From Flavobacteriales bacterium (lineage in GTDB: Bacteria > Bacteroidota > Bacteroidia > Flavobacteriales_F > PHOS-HE28), in assembly GCA_016705955.1 (NCBI GenBank), contig JADJKO010000003.1, positions 62,001 to 126,000 on the forward strand: a stretch of 64,000 nt of DNA, in the 5' to 3' direction. Position numbers and translations under genes: made by a program. Numbering within the stretch: position 1 is the stretch's first letter; each line of letters begins with the position of its first letter. Of this stretch, positions 61,339 through 64,000 are shown piece after piece. Below the pieces are notes generated by a model. The model saw nothing but the letters and a program-made list of their open reading frames with translations, made no database searches and was not told where the DNA came from.

Positions 61339-62859
61339 CTATTCGATCACCACGGTGCTACCCGCCAGCCAGCGGCGTTCATCGGTCAGGTGCAGGTAAT
61401 AGGTTCCTGCCCTCACCCCCTGCCCCTCTCCCGGGGAGAGGGGAGCGCTCAGTGTTAGAACATCCCCTTGCCGTTGTACCGGCCAAGTGCTCACCTGCCT
61501 GCCCAGCATATCCAGAAGCACGGCCCGCACCGCGCCGTGCAAGACTGCGCCCGGCGGTAGAGTAAGTTCCAGGTGCACCACATCGCTCGCCGGGTTGGGC
61601 CATACGCGCAGGTGCTCGTTCAGTTCCAAGGCGTACTCCTGCACGCCCACGTTCTGGCAACCCGGCACCACGCAGCCCAGGCTGTCGGTCTTCAGCACCC
61701 AGATCAGTTGGTTGGTCTGGTATTCGGGTGGTTGGTCGTACCAGTACGCGGTGCCGGTGGCTACGAAACCTCCATCGCTGGTCGGTTGCACATCGTACAG
61801 GTAGCAACCACCATCGGTGGGCGTATAGCTGCGCGACCACAGGCTATCGCCAGTGGATGAGAACTTCGCCAGTACGGCCTCAAGTAATGAGGTGCCCGTT
61901 GCGATGATCGAGCCATCCGACAATACTTCGAAGTCGAAGGTGTTCACATAATCGTTGTAGTGCGAACGCATCTGCCAGATGATGTTCCCTGCGGGGTCCC
62001 ATTTGGTGAGCATCATCTGTTGCCAATACCAGTTGGGCCACTGCGGTTCGCGGTACTCGCTCCAGGTAAGGATGTTGCCATCGGCCGCCACGCGCACCGC
62101 GCCATTCACGTTGGCCCGGTTGCCGTAGTTGCGCCGCCACAACTCGTTGCCTTGCACATCGGTGCGGATAAGGAAACTCGAATTGACGACACCTTGCCAT
62201 AAGGAATACCCGGTCAGGTATATGCTCCCATCCGATCCTTCACAGACCCCAAGCACGACGACTTGCTCATTCGAGAAACCAAATTGTTTCGTCCAAAGCG
62301 TATCGCCGACAGGGTCGAGTCGCGAGAGAAAAGCCTTTGCGGGCGCACCACCACGTTCCCGCCAACCACAGATCAGGTAACCGTCAAGGGCGCGACGAAG
62401 CTGTCGCACCGCTATTGTAATGGAATCGGCGTCGGAAAAGCCAAAAATCAAATGACTTGATGTGGTGTCCCCGTTCGCATCGAATTCGGCAAGCCAGGTT
62501 GAGCCAGTTGGACCCCAACCCCTCTTCACGATCGCGCTGGTCGAACCGAGACCACTCTCACTCACACCATCAATGTAGCCCAGATCGAAATTGCGAGTGT
62601 CCCCCTCATCCAGTTCGATCCCGGAGACAACGCTTCCCGAAGAGCTGAGCTTACGCACGAATACATGAAGAGGACCGATCCCGGGATCGGCCAGATGTAA
62701 TCCAAAATTCAGATACCCATTCGGAACCTCTCGTATTGATGTAGCGAATCCATTACGCCCCACCTGAACGATATCCAAATGCGCGATAAAACCGCCCTGT
62801 CCGGGAGCAATGTTGCTCCCGGACAGAACGACGACACAGATCGCCGCTCGAAAACTCAA
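61339..62859 (-). CDS. T9SS cargo protein with in-frame repeat insertion
   Basis: A secreted protein of about 506 residues from a TTG start at 62859 that overlaps the TGA of the broken gene upstream (TTGA). Mature part: repeated beta-propeller-like units (FLSRLDPVGDTLWTKQFG, AKFSSTGDSLWSRSYT) and a C-terminal sorting domain beginning LRVWPNPASDVVHLEL and ending AGSTVVIE. About 11 codons at 61411-61443 (LSPGEGQGVR) come from the same palindromic repeat that is found in miaB. The exact start is uncertain. Confidence 0.85.
   Translation of the reverse strand: MSFRAAICVVVLSGSNIAPGQGGFIAHLDIVQVGRNGFATSIREVPNGYLNFGLHLADPGIGPLHVFVRKLSSSGSVVSGIELDEGDTRNFDLGYIDGVSESGLGSTSAIVKRGWGPTGSTWLAEFDANGDTTSSHLIFGFSDADSITIAVRQLRRALDGYLICGWRERGGAPAKAFLSRLDPVGDTLWTKQFGFSNEQVVVLGVCEGSDGSIYLTGYSLWQGVVNSSFLIRTDVQGNELWRRNYGNRANVNGAVRVAADGNILTWSEYREPQWPNWYWQQMMLTKWDPAGNIIWQMRSHYNDYVNTFDFEVLSDGSIIATGTSLLEAVLAKFSSTGDSLWSRSYTPTDGGCYLYDVQPTSDGGFVATGTAYWYDQPPEYQTNQLIWVLKTDSLGCVVPGCQNVGVQEYALELNEHLRVWPNPASDVVHLELTLPPGAVLHGAVRAVLLDMLGRQVSTWPVQRQGDVLTLSAPLSPGEGQGVRAGTYYLHLTDERRWLAGSTVVIE
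61411..61443. repeat. 33-bp palindromic repeat arm inside a T9SS cargo gene
   Basis: Begins CCTCACCCCCTGCCCC and has an inner hairpin CCCCTCTCC/GGGGAGAGGGG; matches either arm of the element at 15833-15937. Insert length is a multiple of three and lies between strands of the sorting domain. Confidence 0.8.
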
Positions 62860-63267
62860 TGCGAAACCGTGAACTTGGAGTTCGCGACGGAACTACCCTC
62901 CAAAACCAACCGCACCGTGTAAAGCCCATTCGGCAATTCCCGCACGTTCCATTCCATCATGCCTTTGTGACCGCTCAAGCCCATGCCGTACACGAGCCTG
63001 CCCATGGCGTCGTGGACTTCAAGCACGCCGCGCTCCATGCCATCCGGATAGGTGAATGCGATGCGGTCGTTAGCGGGATTGCAATACACCCAGTGCGGTC
63101 AGGCGCTCGGTGGCCGAACCACCGCCGTAGGTCTTCGGGTGCCACAGGCTCTTGAAGCCCTCGGGCAATTCCAAATTGGGCACGCTGTCGGTTTCATTCA
63201 ACGCGAGCAGGGTGGCCCAGGCCAAGGCCCCACATGCGGGTTGGTGGTTGTAGGCCAGGTTGAGCAT
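62856..63267 (-). pseudogene. Broken 3' end of a T9SS cargo gene
   Basis: One frame (63267 to 63070) reads LNLAYNHQPACGALAWATLL, then LELPEGFKSLW and ends at the wrong stop after TALGVLQSR; a second frame continues with YCNPANDRIAFTYPDG and a typical sorting-domain end (NGLYTVRLVLEGSS, FTVSH). The junction near 63085 is a frameshift. No signal peptide or 5' part exists, so only the last 140 codons of a larger gene remain. Confidence 0.75.
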
Positions 63268-63406
63268 GGCGAATAGGCTTTAGGAGTACCGAAGAAACTC
63301 GTGACAACAACGCCCGGGACCCATGTTCAAAAATATAGTTGGCCTTGGGGAGTCTTTGGACCTCAACACTGGATCCATTGATGACCTCGATCAGTCGCAC
63401 AAGGCA

Positions 63407-63436
63407 CAAGGCCGGGCGGAGGTCCACCCGGCCTTG
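63407..63436 (-). terminator. Terminator after clpP
   Basis: 10-bp stem CAAGGCCGGG / CCCGGCCTTG with a 10-nt loop, 27 bp past the clpP stop. Confidence 0.65.
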
Positions 63437-63462
63437 CGCAAGCCTTTGGAAAGAAGCGATCA

Positions 63463-64000
63463 CTACTTGCTCCGCACCAGCAATTCGTCGATCATGCCGT
63501 AGGCCTTGGCCTCTTCAGCGATCATCCAATAGTCGCGGTCGCCGTCCTTCTCCACCCGCTCAAAGGATTGGCCGCTGTGGTTGCTGATGATCTCGTAAAG
63601 CTCCTTCTTCAACTTCTTGATCTCGTTCACCGTGATCTCCATGTCCGTGGCCTGGCCTTCGGCGCCGCCCATGGGTTGGTGGATCATGACCCTGGAATGC
63701 TTGAGCGCACTGCGCTTGCCCTTGGTGCCTGCACACAGCAGCACGGCGCCCATACTGGCGGCCATACCGGTGCAGATGGTGGCGACATCGGGATTGATGT
63801 ACTGCATGGTGTCGTAGATCCCCAGACCCGCGTACACGCCACCACCGGGGCTGTTCAGGTAGATCTGGATGTCCTTCTTGGCGTCCACGCTTTCCAGGAA
63901 CAGGAGCTGCGCCTGGATGATGTTGGCCACCTGGTCGTTGATGCCCGTGCCGAGGAAGATGATGCGGTCCATCATCAAGCGGCTGAACACGTCCATCTGG
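63463..64000 (-). CDS. clpP: ATP-dependent Clp protease proteolytic subunit ClpP (5' end outside window)
   Basis: Serine protease that forms the chamber used by ClpX. The visible 179 codons start inside the protein (MDVFSRLMMDRIIFLG is normally internal) and the frame continues past 64000, so the N-terminal 40 or so residues are missing here. Catalytic triad: serine in GMAASMGAVL, histidine in RVMIHQPMGG and aspartate in EKDGDRDYWM. Also seen is VYLNSPGGG-type IYLNSPGGGVYAG. Stop at 63463; terminator follows. Confidence 0.98.
   Translation of the reverse strand, partial: QMDVFSRLMMDRIIFLGTGINDQVANIIQAQLLFLESVDAKKDIQIYLNSPGGGVYAGLGIYDTMQYINPDVATICTGMAASMGAVLLCAGTKGKRSALKHSRVMIHQPMGGAEGQATDMEITVNEIKKLKKELYEIISNHSGQSFERVEKDGDRDYWMIAEEAKAYGMIDELLVRSK

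Overview
The window looks like a chromosome segment from a fairly GC-rich member of the Bacteroidota, most likely an uncultured Flavobacteriales lineage. The evidence is a PorP/SprF-GldK-GldL-GldM-GldN type IX secretion (T9SS) cluster, several secreted proteins with C-terminal T9SS sorting domains, a hybrid propeller/Y_Y_Y sensor kinase, and promoters with the Bacteroidota TTG-N18-21-TAnnTTTG pattern. No rRNA, tRNA or CRISPR array was seen.

Layout. 1-9.1 kb (minus strand): the T9SS motor and outer-membrane cluster porP-gldK-gldL-gldM-gldN, a strong terminator, an ABC-F ATPase, and a second, truncated-by-window GldM paralogue. 9.2-13.1 kb: an arginase/formimidoylglutamase-family protein and topA. 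13.3-15.1 kb: lipoprotein msrB, a small PepSY-like secreted protein and a beta-barrel-like protein. 15.2-21.8 kb: a housekeeping run miaB, sigma-54 activator, lptE, a TPR-like protein, secG, groES and groEL. 22.0-26.7 kb: a three-gene MukF/MukE/MukB-like condensin (MksFEB or JetABC type) without the JetD/MksG nuclease. 26.7-38.6 kb: a sensor kinase and a LuxR-type response regulator bracketing three T9SS cargo proteins, with a chimeric regulator/kinase scar between cargo genes that records deletion within a tandem array. 38.6-48.2 kb: an accessory region with a broken IS256-type element, small orphan genes, a lower-GC 977-residue HD-phosphohydrolase/GHKL-ATPase gene (best candidate for an undescribed defence gene), and a frameshifted IS110-type transposase. 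48.2-64 kb: mixed chromosomal genes (DUF4139 protein, deiodinase-like protein, MATE transporter, OmpA protein, sodium:solute symporter, T9SS cargo, DUF2911 protein) ending in clpX, a T9SS cargo gene, a broken T9SS gene end and the 3' part of clpP.

How genes work together. GldL and GldM form the proton-driven inner-membrane motor; GldK/GldN form the periplasmic ring and PorP/SprF proteins sit in the outer membrane. They would export the sorting-domain proteins seen at 29.9-37.8, 56.9 and 61.3 kb. ClpX and ClpP form one protease, GroES/GroEL one chaperonin. The condensin genes overlap or lie close and are probably one transcript. Short palindromic elements have inserted in frame inside miaB and inside a T9SS cargo gene, and another inverted repeat lies between the condensin genes, so this genome carries several dispersed repeat families. 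All assignments come from reading the sequence; no database search was run.
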